Source: Myxococcales bacterium (GTDB taxonomy: Bacteria > Myxococcota_A > Polyangia > Haliangiales > Haliangiaceae). From it: a DNA stretch of 64,000 nucleotides. Under the pieces are notes generated by a model. It was not told where the DNA came from. It made no database searches and saw only the letters and a program-made list of their open reading frames with translations. A program made the position numbers and the translations under genes. The stretch spans positions 263,501 to 327,500 of the forward strand of contig JADJUF010000008.1 of assembly GCA_016717005.1 (NCBI GenBank), given 5' to 3'. This document shows, one piece after another, positions 17,941 to 29,211 of the stretch. How positions within the stretch are numbered: position 1 is the stretch's first letter; the number at the start of each line of letters is the position of its first letter.

Positions 17941-19082
17941 GAGGGTCCTCCGGTGGCGATGGCGCGGCCGATGATCGTGCGCTGGATCTCGCTGGTGCCC
18001 TCGTAGATGCGCAGCGGCCGGATCGCGCGGTACAGGTGCTCGACCACCGCGCCGACGATGACGCCGCGGCCGCCCAGGAGCTGGACCGCGCGATCGATCA
18101 CGTCCTGGGCCGCCTCGGTCGCGAACAGCTTGGCCATCGACACCTCGACGGTGGCGCGGCTGGTGCCGGCGTCCTTGACCGCGGCGGCGCGCCAGGTCAG
18201 CAGGCGGGCCGCGTCGATCTGCGTGGCCATGTCGGCCAGGTGCGCCTGCACCAGCGGCTGCTCGGCCAGCGGCTTGCCGAACTGCGCGCGGGCCCGGACG
18301 TGGCGGCTGGCCTCATCGAGCGCGCGCCGGGCCATGCCGACCGCGGCCGCGGCCACCGAGACCCGGAACGTGTCGAGCGTGCGCATCGCCAGGGCGAACC
18401 CGGCGCCGACCTCGCCGACCCGGGTGGCGCGGGCGCCGTCGAGCACCAGCCGCCCGAGCGGGTGCGGCGCGATCGGCTCCTGGCGGATCACCGTGACGCC
18501 GGGCTGCGCGAGCGGCAGCCAGAACGCGGTCAGGCCCTTGCGCCCGAGCGCCGGATCGACCGTGGCGATCACCGTCGCGACCCCGGCGACGCCGAGGTTG
18601 GAGATGAACATCTTCTCGCCGGTCAGGCGGTAGCCGCCGTCGGCCGCGGCGGTGGCGCGGGTGGCGATCGCGGCCACGTCGCTGCCGGCCTCGGGCTCGG
18701 TCAGCGCGAACGCGGCCACCGCGCGCCCGGCGGCCAGGTCCGGCAGGTGCGCGCGCTGCGCGGCGTCCCCAGCGGCCAGCACCGCGTACGCGCCCAGGCC
18801 CTGGACCGCGAAGATCGAGTCAGCGCGCGGGCTGACCCAGCCCAGCAGCTCGCGCGCCAGGCACAGGCTGCGCGCCCGGACCGCGCCGTCGATCGGCGCC
18901 ACCAGCTCGAACAGCCCGGCCGCGGCCAGCGCCGCCACCGCCGCGCGATCGCGGGCCGGCTCGTCGGCCGCGTCCTCGCTGGCCGCGAGCGCCGGCGCGG
19001 CGGCGCGGAGCCGCGCGGCCAGCGCGCGGTCGCCGTCGTCGCAGAACCACGGCAGGTCGTCGGTCGACAGCGGGATGGTCAC
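17937..19082 (-). CDS. Acyl-CoA dehydrogenase
   Basis: A 381-residue FAD-dependent acyl-CoA dehydrogenase. It contains FALTEPEAGSDVAAI (substrate/FAD site) near residue 120, TGEKMFISN near 147, RVSVAAAAVGMARRALDEA near 235, and the signature RIYEGTSEIQRTIIGR at the C-terminus with the Glu that usually acts as catalytic base. The GTG start overlaps the enoyl-CoA hydratase stop (GTGA). It would introduce a C=C bond into an acyl- or alicyclic-CoA in the pathway encoded by this operon, passing electrons to ETF; no ETF genes are in the window. Confidence 0.92.
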   Translation of the reverse strand: MTIPLSTDDLPWFCDDGDRALAARLRAAAPALAASEDAADEPARDRAAVAALAAAGLFELVAPIDGAVRARSLCLARELLGWVSPRADSIFAVQGLGAYAVLAAGDAAQRAHLPDLAAGRAVAAFALTEPEAGSDVAAIATRATAAADGGYRLTGEKMFISNLGVAGVATVIATVDPALGRKGLTAFWLPLAQPGVTVIRQEPIAPHPLGRLVLDGARATRVGEVGAGFALAMRTLDTFRVSVAAAAVGMARRALDEASRHVRARAQFGKPLAEQPLVQAHLADMATQIDAARLLTWRAAAVKDAGTSRATVEVSMAKLFATEAAQDVIDRAVQLLGGRGVIVGAVVEHLYRAIRPLRIYEGTSEIQRTIIGRAIATGGPS

Positions 19083-19900
19083 GCGTCGCTCTCGGGCGCG
19101 CCCGCGAACCGCGGCGGCCGCTTGGCCTTGAACGCGGCGTGGGCCTCGGCGAAGTCGCCGTGCTGCATGCACAGCGCCTGGGCCTGGGCCTCGGCCTCGA
19201 TCGCGTCGGCCAGCCCCATCGTGGCCTCGCTCTCGATCATCTGCTTGGTCATCGCGTGCGCGAACGCCGGCCCGGCCGCCAGCCGCGCGGCCCAGGCGTC
19301 GGCCAGGGCGTGACAGTCCTCGACGGTGTCGACCACGCGGTTGACCAGGCCGATCCGCAGCGCGTCGGCCGCCAGCACGAGGTCGCCGAAAAACAGGATC
19401 TCCGACGCGTGCCCGAGCCCGACGATCCGCGGCAGCAGGTAGGTCGCGCCCATGTCGGCGCCGCACAGCCCGACCTTGGGGAAGATGAAGCCGAGCTTGG
19501 CGCTGGCCGCCGCGATGCGCACGTCGCACGCGATCGCGATCACCGCGCCGGCGCCAACGACCGCGCCGTGGACCGCGGCGACGACCGGCCGCTTGCACCG
19601 ACGGATCGCCGCGATCAGCCGGCCGGTGGCGCGGGTGAACGCCAGCAGCTGCGGCGTCGACTGCCCGAGCAGGTGGTGGATGATGTCGTCCTGATCGCCA
19701 CCGGAGCAGAACCCGCGCCCGTTGCCGCGGATGACCACGGCCCGGACCTCGTCGAACCGATCGAGCTGCTCGAAGGTCTCGGCCAGCTCGAGGTAGCTCG
19801 CGAAGGTCAGCGCGTTGAGGCGCTCGGGCCGATCGAGCGTGATGGTGGCGACGCCGCGATCGAGGACGAAGCCGAAGGTGCGCGGGACGGGCAGCTCCAT
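19079..19900 (-). CDS. Enoyl-CoA hydratase/isomerase family protein
   Basis: A 273-residue crotonase. Oxyanion-hole elements are seen in GRGFCSGGDQDD near residue 62 and HGAVVGAGAVIAIACDVRIA near residue 110; the acidic residue region GLCGADMGATYLLPRIVG follows. The EGxGFxxGGD pattern fits the subgroup found beside CoA-dependent aromatic degradation genes. Its stop overlaps the acyl-CoA dehydrogenase start; the RidA-like gene lies 73 bp upstream. It likely hydrates, isomerises or hydrolyses a C-C bond of a ring-derived enoyl-CoA. Confidence 0.9.
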   Translation of the reverse strand: MELPVPRTFGFVLDRGVATITLDRPERLNALTFASYLELAETFEQLDRFDEVRAVVIRGNGRGFCSGGDQDDIIHHLLGQSTPQLLAFTRATGRLIAAIRRCKRPVVAAVHGAVVGAGAVIAIACDVRIAAASAKLGFIFPKVGLCGADMGATYLLPRIVGLGHASEILFFGDLVLAADALRIGLVNRVVDTVEDCHALADAWAARLAAGPAFAHAMTKQMIESEATMGLADAIEAEAQAQALCMQHGDFAEAHAAFKAKRPPRFAGAPESDA

Positions 19901-19973
19901 GGCCGAGGGTGTACCACGCGCCCCGTCGCGCCCGCGCGGGTCCGGCGGCGACGACGGCGCGGCAACGGATCGC

Positions 19974-20375
19974 TCAGGCGACGAGCGCGTGCGCCTGGAT
20001 CTCGACCAGCGCCCGCGGCTCGACCAGCGCGGTCACCGCGACCAAGGCCATGGCCGGGAAGTGCTTGCCCAGGCGCGCGCGCCACACCGGTCCCAGCTCG
20101 CGCAGGCGCGCGCGGTACCCGTCGATGTCGGTGACGTAGACGGTCATCGACGCGATGTCGGTGACCGCGGCGCCGGCGGCGGTCACCACCGCGACCACGT
20201 TGGCCAGCGCCTGATCGAACTGCGCGATGAGATCGTCGCTGTGGAACACGCCCTGCGCGTCCCAGCCGATCTGCCCGGCGACGAAGACCGTGCGGCCGGT
20301 GCCGACCATGCCGTTGGCGTAGCCGCGGGGCGTCGGCCAGCCTGGCACCACCACCGGCTCGACCCGGGCGCTCAC
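19974..20375 (-). CDS. RidA family protein (YjgF/YER057c/UK114)
   Basis: A 133-residue RidA-fold protein with GRTVFVAGQIGWDAQG, a conserved QFDQALANVVAVV helix, the TVYVTDID strand and FPAMALVAVTALVEPRALVEI at the end, where RidA normally has its active-site arginine block. RidA proteins hydrolyse reactive enamines/imines; homologues are also recurrent in aerobic 2-aminobenzoyl-CoA type gene clusters. The GTG start overlaps the SDR stop. Its presence beside a benzoate-type CoA ligase supports a pathway with an amino or imino intermediate. Confidence 0.88.
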   Translation of the reverse strand: MSARVEPVVVPGWPTPRGYANGMVGTGRTVFVAGQIGWDAQGVFHSDDLIAQFDQALANVVAVVTAAGAAVTDIASMTVYVTDIDGYRARLRELGPVWRARLGKHFPAMALVAVTALVEPRALVEIQAHALVA

Positions 20376-21139
20376 TTGAGCACCTGGCCGCCGTCGAGGA
20401 CGATGGTCTGGCCGTGGATGCCGCGGGCGGCGTCGGGGCACAGCATCGCGACCGCGTGGGCGACCTCCTCGGGCTCGATCAGCCGGCGCTGCGGGCTCAT
20501 GCTGGTGAGCGCGGCGGTGGCGGCCGTGACGTCGCGCCCGGTCTTGGCGGCGATGCGCGCGACGGCCTCGTCGGCCATGCGGGTCGCGACCCAGCCCGGG
20601 CACACCGCGTTGATCGTGACCCCGGTCCGCCCCAGGTCGATCGCGAGCGCCCGGGTCATGCCGACCACCGCGTGCTTGGCCGCGCAGTAGGCCGCGGTGT
20701 AGCCGTAGCCGGTCAGCCCGGCGTTCGACGCGATCGTGATCACGCGCCCCCACCCGGCCGCGACCATCGCCGGCACCAGCGCCCGCGCGAGGCGGAACGG
20801 CGCGGTGGCGTTGAGCTCGATGATCCGGTCCCACATCGCGTCGTCGGTGTCGGCCAGCGGCGCGCTCTCGGCGATGCCGGCGTTGTTGACGAGCACGTCG
20901 ACGCGCCCGACCGCGCGGACCGCGTCGATCATCCGGTCGGCGCTCGCGCGATCGCCCAGGTCGCCGGTGATCGCGACGCCGCCGACGCGCGCGGCGACCT
21001 CGTCGAGCTCGGCCCGGCCGCGGCCGGTGACGACCACCCGGGCCCCGGCGGCGGCCAGCCGCAGCGCGATCGCGGCGCCGATGCCCCGACCGCCGCCAGT
21101 GACGAGCGCCAGGCGCCCGCGCAGGAAGTCGCTGTCCAT
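20372..21139 (-). CDS. Short-chain dehydrogenase/reductase (SDR)
   Basis: A 255-residue classical SDR: nucleotide loop TGGGRGIGAAIA near residue 12, NNAGIAE near 82, the catalytic Ser in TIASNAG, YTAAYCAAK (Tyr-X3-Lys) near 150, and VCPGWVATRM near 180. An upstream in-frame ATG would add 24 residues rich in Arg (MPSVRDESWRRR); the internal ATG before DSDFLRGRLALVTGG is preferred because it matches the family length. It heads the six-gene catabolic operon and would oxidise a hydroxyacyl-CoA or ring alcohol. It is divergent from the Sel1-like gene. Confidence 0.9.
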   Translation of the reverse strand: MDSDFLRGRLALVTGGGRGIGAAIALRLAAAGARVVVTGRGRAELDEVAARVGGVAITGDLGDRASADRMIDAVRAVGRVDVLVNNAGIAESAPLADTDDAMWDRIIELNATAPFRLARALVPAMVAAGWGRVITIASNAGLTGYGYTAAYCAAKHAVVGMTRALAIDLGRTGVTINAVCPGWVATRMADEAVARIAAKTGRDVTAATAALTSMSPQRRLIEPEEVAHAVAMLCPDAARGIHGQTIVLDGGQVLK

Positions 21140-21241
21140 GACCTCCGTGTACCGCGGCCCGCCCGGGCGGCGGAAGCGCCGGCGCCAGGACTCGTCCCGG
21201 ACCGATGGCACCGGCGGTGGCGTCGTGGCACCGTCGACACA

Positions 21242-24200
21242 ATGTCATCGCCGCGCCGGCTCGTCGTGGTCGCGTTCGTCATCCTGGGGCTCGCCGCCGC
21301 GGCGGCCGTCGCGGCGCCGGTGTGCCCCGACCCGGCCGCGTGCGCGAGCGCGTGCGCCGACGGCGCCGGCGAGCCGGCCGCGTGCACCGCCTACGCCGAG
21401 GCGCTCCTGCGCGGCCGCGAGGTCGCGCTCGACCGCCCCAAGGCGCTGGCCCTGTTCACCCGCGCCTGTGGGGTCGACGCCGAGGACGTCGACGCCCCGG
21501 CCGATCCGGCCGCCTGCGTCGCGCTCGGCGAGCTGCGCCGGGACGGCTGGATGTTCGAGATCGACCGCAGCGACAACTTCCGCGCGGCGTTCGTGCGCGC
21601 CGCGGCCCGGGCGATCTGCACCGACGCCGACCCGAGCGGCTGCGCGACCCGCGCCCGCGCCGACCTCGCGCTCGCGACCTCGTCGGACGGGACCCGCCCG
21701 ACGGTCCAGATCAAGGTCGCCGCGGACGAGGCCGAGCGCGGGTGCGCCAAGGGCCGCGACCCGCGCGCGTGCAAGGCGCTGCGCGACGTCGCGTACCGTC
21801 TCGGCGACCCCGTCGAGACCACCCGGCGCCTCAAGGCCGCCAGCGCCGGGATGCTGGCCGTGTGCACCCGCGACGAGGTGATCGAGGCGTGCCTCGCGGT
21901 CGACGACCCGGCCCAGGCCGCGACCATCAAGCCGGTGCTGGTGCGGCTGTGCGAGCGGGGCGAGGTCCGCGCGTGCGCCAACCTGCGCCTGGCCGACGTG
22001 CTGGCCGCGGTCCGCGAGCCCGCGGCCCAGGGGCCGGCGGTGCAGGCGCTGCTGGCCACGTGCGACGGCAACGGCCACGATCTGTGTCCGCAGCTCGCGA
22101 CCGATCTGATCTACGGCCGACCCAACATCGGGCTCGCGCCCGACCCCGATCGCGGCCTGGCGATCGCCGCGCGCCGGTGCGACCTCGGCGACGCCCAGGG
22201 CTGCCTCGTGATCGCCAGCGCGCGCGGCCCGCTCGGCCCGCAGCCCCTGCGGGACCCGGCCCTGGCCCGGACCGCGGCCGACCGCTCGTGCCGGCTGGTC
22301 GGGCACAACCAGTTCTGCGCCTGCGACGACGCGACCGTGCCGAGCTGCGTGGTGCGGTCGCTCTACACCGACCACCTCGCGTGCGACCGCGACGAGGTCG
22401 GCGCGTGCGTCCGGGTCGCGACGCACTTCCGCGACGGCGACGGCATCGCCAAGGACGTCACGCGCGCGGCCGGCTACCTGCGCCGCGGCTGCGACGCCGC
22501 CGACAAGGTCGCCTGCGCGACGCTCGACGAGGTCTGCCGCGACCACCCGGACCTGTCGGTCGAGCTGTGCCAGCAGTCGCTGATCCAGAGCGACCTGTTC
22601 TTCGAGGCCGAGTTCCAGGCCGCGGCCGGCGGCGACGTCGACATGATCAACCCCGACGCCGGCGCGGCGGCCCGCGCCGATGCCGGCGGCATCACGATCG
22701 CCGACGTCGCGGCGGCCATCCCGACCAGCGCCCGGCGCGGCAAGCTCGACGCCGACCTCGTCGTCGACGTGGTCCTCGATCGCGCCCGCCAGGCCGCGAT
22801 CAAGCTGGTCGTGGGCGAGCTGCTGCGAGCCCAGCGCCGCGCCGGCTACCGCTACCTCCGGGACCTGCTCGATCAGGGCGCCCGCCTGCTGGCGGATCCG
22901 ACGACGCTGCGGCGCGAGAAGTTCCAGGACCTCGGCATGACCGTGGTCCGGGCGTTCGTCGCCGCCAACCTGATCGACGGCCTGTACCCCACCTCCGACG
23001 AGCTGCGCGCCGCGCCCGAGATCGGCCAGACGGTGACCAACGGCGCGCGCGTGCTCGGGGCCAAGCGCGGCAAGGCGCTGCCGCCGCTCCTGCACGGCTA
23101 CCTGGTCGACGTCGCGTACTACTGGCTCGGGCAGACCCGGCTGTTCGGCCGCTCGAGCAGCCAGTCGTCCGAGGCGCCGCAGTGCCCGTGGCGTCACCCG
23201 GCGGCGGTGACGCTGTGCACGCAGCTGGCCGAGCGCGCCACCGCCGAGCGCGCGATCGGCGTCGCCAAGGTGCTCGACGCCCTGCGCCTGGTCAAGCTCC
23301 TGCGCAACGGCGGGTTCGAGGACGTCCGCCGGCTGATCGAGGCCGCGAGCCAGTCGCGCACGATCGCCAACCTGTCGACCACGCCCGGCCTGAACCTCGC
23401 GGCCTGGCAGGACCTGATCATCGCCAGCTCGCGCACGCGCGTCGACAAGCTCCGCGGCGGGCTGACCGATCTGCGCACGCTCCTGCGCGCCAGCGTCTAC
23501 GAGGATCGCGGCCTCACGATCGACGAGCTGATCGCCGCCGCCGCCAGCGCGCGCAGCGCGATCGGTCCGTCGTCGATCCGGCTGGCGATCGGCGTCGACC
23601 AGCTCGACCACATCTATCGGATCCTGCGCATCATCGATCGCGCCAAGTTCGATCTGGGCGCGGCGCCGACGGGACCGGCGGCGCCGACGGGGCCGGCGGC
23701 GCCGGCCGGGGCGCTCGACCCGCGCACGCTCGCGCTGGCCAAGGTCCGCAAGGACGTGCGCGCGGGGCTGGTCGCCTGGGGCCCGCGCAACCAGGTCGAG
23801 ACCGCGACCAAGCTCGAGGCCCTCGCGGCGTCGCTCGACAAGGTCCAGCCGGCCCTGGCGCGGCTCGAGGCCGCGATCGCCGACGTCAAGGCGGTGTTCG
23901 CGCGCTTCCCGGGCCCCGACCGCAAGGTCTCGCTCGACGTCGGCGACCTGCCGCTCTACGCCTCGGTCGACCTCACCCACGAGCTCCGCGCCACCGCGGC
24001 CGCGCTGGCCGCGGTCGACGACGCCCTGCGCGCGGTGTTCCCGGGCGAGGTCCCGGCCCGGCTCCGGTTCGCGCGCACCTCGACCGCGCGCCTGATCGCG
24101 TTCCTCGATCTGATGCAGCGGGTCGCGCGGCAGTCGCCGCTGTCGATGCGCTCGGGCGACGTGATCGCCGCGCTGCGGACCCTCGGCACGACCCGCGTGT

Positions 24201-24904
24201 CGGGCTTCGACGCGCCGCTCTACGACGTGCTCGAGCCGGTGCTCGACGCGATCAAGACCCACGAGCCGATGAGCCTCGAGCTCCTGTTCGCGGTCATCGG
24301 CCGGGTCCGCCTCGACACGCTGATCGGCTCGCTCCAGGGGCGCCAGAACGCGTGCACCGACGACACCAGCGTCGACTGCTGGGTGACCAAGCTGATCCAC
24401 GCGCTGCAGGAGTCGGTCGAGAAGGACGGCGGCGCGCTGCGCATCGACGGCGGCAAGTTCGCCCAGCGCCTGGCCCAGGCCGGCGACGACTTCCGGCACA
24501 AGCACACCTGGCGCGGCTACTTCCACCTGACCGTCGGCGTCGGCGGCCTCTACTCCGATCCGGCCTACGACGCCGGCAGCGCCCGCCGGCCGACGCCGAT
24601 CATCGCCGAGCAGGTCGGCTTCGGGATGGCCAGCCCGTCGCTGCTGGGCGACCGCCTGACGTTCAAGGTCGGCGCCGCGGCCTCGGGCATCCTCTACCGC
24701 GCGCTGCTCGACTCCGAGGAGTCGAGCGCGATCATGCTGCACCCGGTGCTGCTCGCGGTCGACTTCGGCGACCTGGTCGAGGCCTACGTGTCGCCGGCGA
24801 TGCTGCTCGTGTACCCCCCCGACGGCGACCAGGACGGCGCGATCCGCTGGGGCTTCTCGGCCGGCCTGAGCGTGCCGCTGTCGGCGTACCTCGAGCGGCT
24901 GTAG
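21242..24904 (+). CDS. Large exported protein with Sel1-like N-terminus and beta-rich C-terminus
   Basis: A 1220-residue protein, one of the largest here and not recognised as a whole. A signal peptide (residues 1-25, VVAFVILGLAAAAAVAAP) is followed by about 430 residues of Cys-containing Sel1/TPR-like helical repeats (ALALFTRACG, GCAKGRDPRACKAL, CDLGDAQGCLVIA, GDGIAKDVTRAAGYLRRGC). The middle 600 residues are helical and Leu/Arg-rich with no clear family. The last 130 residues are beta-rich with alternating aromatic residues (WRGYFHLTVGVGGLYSD) and end in Leu after several amphipathic strands, suggestive of an outer-membrane strand region. It would sit in the periplasm/outer membrane. The gene stands alone, divergent from the SDR operon. 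Confidence 0.8.
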   Translation: MSSPRRLVVVAFVILGLAAAAAVAAPVCPDPAACASACADGAGEPAACTAYAEALLRGREVALDRPKALALFTRACGVDAEDVDAPADPAACVALGELRRDGWMFEIDRSDNFRAAFVRAAARAICTDADPSGCATRARADLALATSSDGTRPTVQIKVAADEAERGCAKGRDPRACKALRDVAYRLGDPVETTRRLKAASAGMLAVCTRDEVIEACLAVDDPAQAATIKPVLVRLCERGEVRACANLRLADVLAAVREPAAQGPAVQALLATCDGNGHDLCPQLATDLIYGRPNIGLAPDPDRGLAIAARRCDLGDAQGCLVIASARGPLGPQPLRDPALARTAADRSCRLVGHNQFCACDDATVPSCVVRSLYTDHLACDRDEVGACVRVATHFRDGDGIAKDVTRAAGYLRRGCDAADKVACATLDEVCRDHPDLSVELCQQSLIQSDLFFEAEFQAAAGGDVDMINPDAGAAARADAGGITIADVAAAIPTSARRGKLDADLVVDVVLDRARQAAIKLVVGELLRAQRRAGYRYLRDLLDQGARLLADPTTLRREKFQDLGMTVVRAFVAANLIDGLYPTSDELRAAPEIGQTVTNGARVLGAKRGKALPPLLHGYLVDVAYYWLGQTRLFGRSSSQSSEAPQCPWRHPAAVTLCTQLAERATAERAIGVAKVLDALRLVKLLRNGGFEDVRRLIEAASQSRTIANLSTTPGLNLAAWQDLIIASSRTRVDKLRGGLTDLRTLLRASVYEDRGLTIDELIAAAASARSAIGPSSIRLAIGVDQLDHIYRILRIIDRAKFDLGAAPTGPAAPTGPAAPAGALDPRTLALAKVRKDVRAGLVAWGPRNQVETATKLEALAASLDKVQPALARLEAAIADVKAVFARFPGPDRKVSLDVGDLPLYASVDLTHELRATAAALAAVDDALRAVFPGEVPARLRFARTSTARLIAFLDLMQRVARQSPLSMRSGDVIAALRTLGTTRVSGFDAPLYDVLEPVLDAIKTHEPMSLELLFAVIGRVRLDTLIGSLQGRQNACTDDTSVDCWVTKLIHALQESVEKDGGALRIDGGKFAQRLAQAGDDFRHKHTWRGYFHLTVGVGGLYSDPAYDAGSARRPTPIIAEQVGFGMASPSLLGDRLTFKVGAAASGILYRALLDSEESSAIMLHPVLLAVDFGDLVEAYVSPAMLLVYPPDGDQDGAIRWGFSAGLSVPLSAYLERL

Positions 24905-24941
24905 CGCGCGGTCACGGCACGGCGCGGAATCGCCGCGCGGA

Positions 24942-25262
24942 TCACATCGGCGAGATCGGGAACTCGGCGGCCTCGCCCTCGAGCGGCGGCGGGTCGGCCA
25001 GGCACGCCGTCAGCGCGTCGGTCGTGGTCCAGCCGCAGGCGCCGTCCGCCTGACGCGCGCAGGCCGCCTCGCGGTAGCACGCGTGCTCGGGCTTGAACTC
25101 GCAGGTGGTGACCGTGCCGGCCTCGGCCTCCTCGCACAGCTCGCCGCTGCAGCCGCCCCGGACGCACGCGGCGCTCGGCTGGGGCGCGGGCGCAGCGGGC
25201 TTCGACGAGCCGCCACAGGCGGCGCTCGCGACCAGGAACGCGAGCATCAACATCGGCTTCAT
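24942..25262 (-). CDS. Eight-cysteine-cluster lipoprotein
   Basis: A 106-residue lipoprotein: signal MKPMLMLAFLVASAAC with the lipobox Cys, a short Pro/Ala linker, then exactly eight cysteines in a compact domain (CVRGGCSGELC, CEFKPEHAC, CARQADGACGW, and a final CLA). The spacing and the ELC...CEFKPEHACY...CGW pattern match the small eight-cysteine-cluster domain seen in many myxobacterial lipoproteins, presumably disulfide-bonded in the periplasm. The function is unknown. It is convergent with the giant Sel1-like gene and would be read in the direction opposite to it. Confidence 0.8.
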   Translation of the reverse strand: MKPMLMLAFLVASAACGGSSKPAAPAPQPSAACVRGGCSGELCEEAEAGTVTTCEFKPEHACYREAACARQADGACGWTTTDALTACLADPPPLEGEAAEFPISPM

Positions 25263-25346
25263 GCCCCCTGATACCACGCGACCGCGCCGCGGTGACGTGA
25301 CGCGATCGCGCGCCGCCAGGGGCCGCGGTCGGTCGCGTCGCACCGC

Positions 25347-26899
25347 TCACCCCGGCGGCAGCGGCGCGGCCTGCGCGAACGCCGCCGCCAGCTCGGCGGC
25401 GCTGGGGCGCTGCGCCGGATCAGCGGCCAGCCCCCGCGCGATCAGCGCCTCGAGCCCGGGCGGGCCGTGGTACGCGCGCCGCTGCCCCGCGACGATCGCC
25501 GACAGCTGCATGAACGCCGACTCGCCCTCGAACGGGTGCGCGCCCGTCGCCATGTGCGCGACGACCGCCGTCGCCGCGAACACGTCGCCCGCCAGCGTCG
25601 GCGGACCACCGCGCAGCACCTCGGGCGCGTCGTACAGGTACCGGTACGGCGTCACCGAGCCCACCGACCGCGGCGCCTGCCCCGCCATGAACGCCTCGCC
25701 GCGCGGGGCGACGCCGGTGATCCTGGCGGTGAAGGGCGTGGCCGGCTCGTTCTCAGCAAAGATCGTCTCGGGTCGGAGTCCGCCCAGCGCCCCATCGGCC
25801 GCCGACAGCAGGTGGAAGAGTGATGTGGCGAGCTCCGCAACGCCGGTTGCGTCCAAGGGGATCCACCAGCATGACAGCGGCTGTCCCTCGGGTTCGACCT
25901 CGAGCAAGACGACCAGATCGTCGTGGCGGGTTCGCAGTTCCGTCACTGCGATGAGCGGGGCGACCGCTGGACCACCCCGCTGGAGACTCGCCCGGACGCG
26001 ATCGAGCGGCTCGCGCTGGCGCGACGTCATGGTCGCCAGCGCATAGCGAGCGTCGCGGCTCATCGCGAGGAACGAGCCGCGATCAGCCGCGCCTCGAACG
26101 CGCGTGACCAGCGTCCAGGCGCCATGGATGGTTGCGCCGCACGGCGCGTCTTCCGCCTCGTCGACCGCGACGGGCGCACCATCGAGCACGAGACCTTGGC
26201 GCCGGAAGCCGACAAGATCCGCGCGCCGCACCAGCATCCACGCGGGGCGCCCCGTGTCGGCAAACGGTGACACCTCGATAGCCAGGTAGTCGTGGAGGTC
26301 GTCGAGGTCGGAGACCCAGCCTGGGATCTCGCTGACGTCGTCGAGCACGTTGACCGTTCGGTCGGCAGGGGCCTCGAGCGCGTAGGCCAAGAAGCGACCG
26401 GGGTCGTCGCGCTGGCGGTTTATCCGAGGTGTCGAGCGCTCGAGTTGATGCGTTCCAAGCATCACATGCCGCTCCAGGACCTCGTGCCAGTCAACGCGGT
26501 AGCCCGATGCGCCAAAGGGTGACTCGCCCGTGACGCGCTCGAACTCCCACGCGAACGCCTCCGCGATGAAGTCGGCATCGTTCACGACATCGGCCGTCAG
26601 CACCACCGGCGTTATCGCGGTCAACGTTCCCGCGATGACGCGGACCTGGCACCATGCTTCAGCTCCACAGACTGAGCAGATCGCTTGCTCGAGTATCGTC
26701 ACGTCGGCGGACTCGCGCCGAGACGCGCCCTTCTTCGTGTGCAGGTAGGCCTTCGCGACGGCGTGGAGGTCTCCGTCGTCGATCGGCGCACCGAGCGTCA
26801 GCACCGCGAACGGATCGTCGACGAGGTTCGACTTGAAGCCGATCCGCGTGATTGCCATGCAGGTCCGGCATCGGAGCGTCGCTTGCAGGTAGCCGTACG

Positions 26900-26903
<4 letters not shown>
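25347..26903 (-). CDS. Zinc-ribbon protein with degenerate kinase-like C-terminal domain
   Basis: A 518-residue protein not assigned to a known family. Two Cys pairs near the N-terminus (CRTC and CSVC, about 60 residues apart) look like a zinc ribbon. The C-terminal 200 residues follow the C-lobe of a Hanks kinase: GGLRPETIF where HRDLKPENI is expected, APEVLRGGPPTLAGDVFAA, ALIARGLAADPAQRPSAAE. The catalytic Asp and DFG are missing, so it should be inactive. The GTG start overlaps the stop of the PIN-domain gene by four bases, which implies co-translation; an immunity or partner role is possible. Its 5' half is visibly less GC-rich than neighbouring genes, hinting at transfer. Confidence 0.75.
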
Positions 26904-29101
<2,198 letters not shown>

Positions 29102-29211
29102 TCTACGCGAGCTGAGACGTAGACCTTCCCGGCACTTGACGAATCATTTCACTGTAGTTGACCTTACACCGGCTACATCGAGCGTGGGTTGCGGCCCGGC
29201 GCGCGCCCCGC

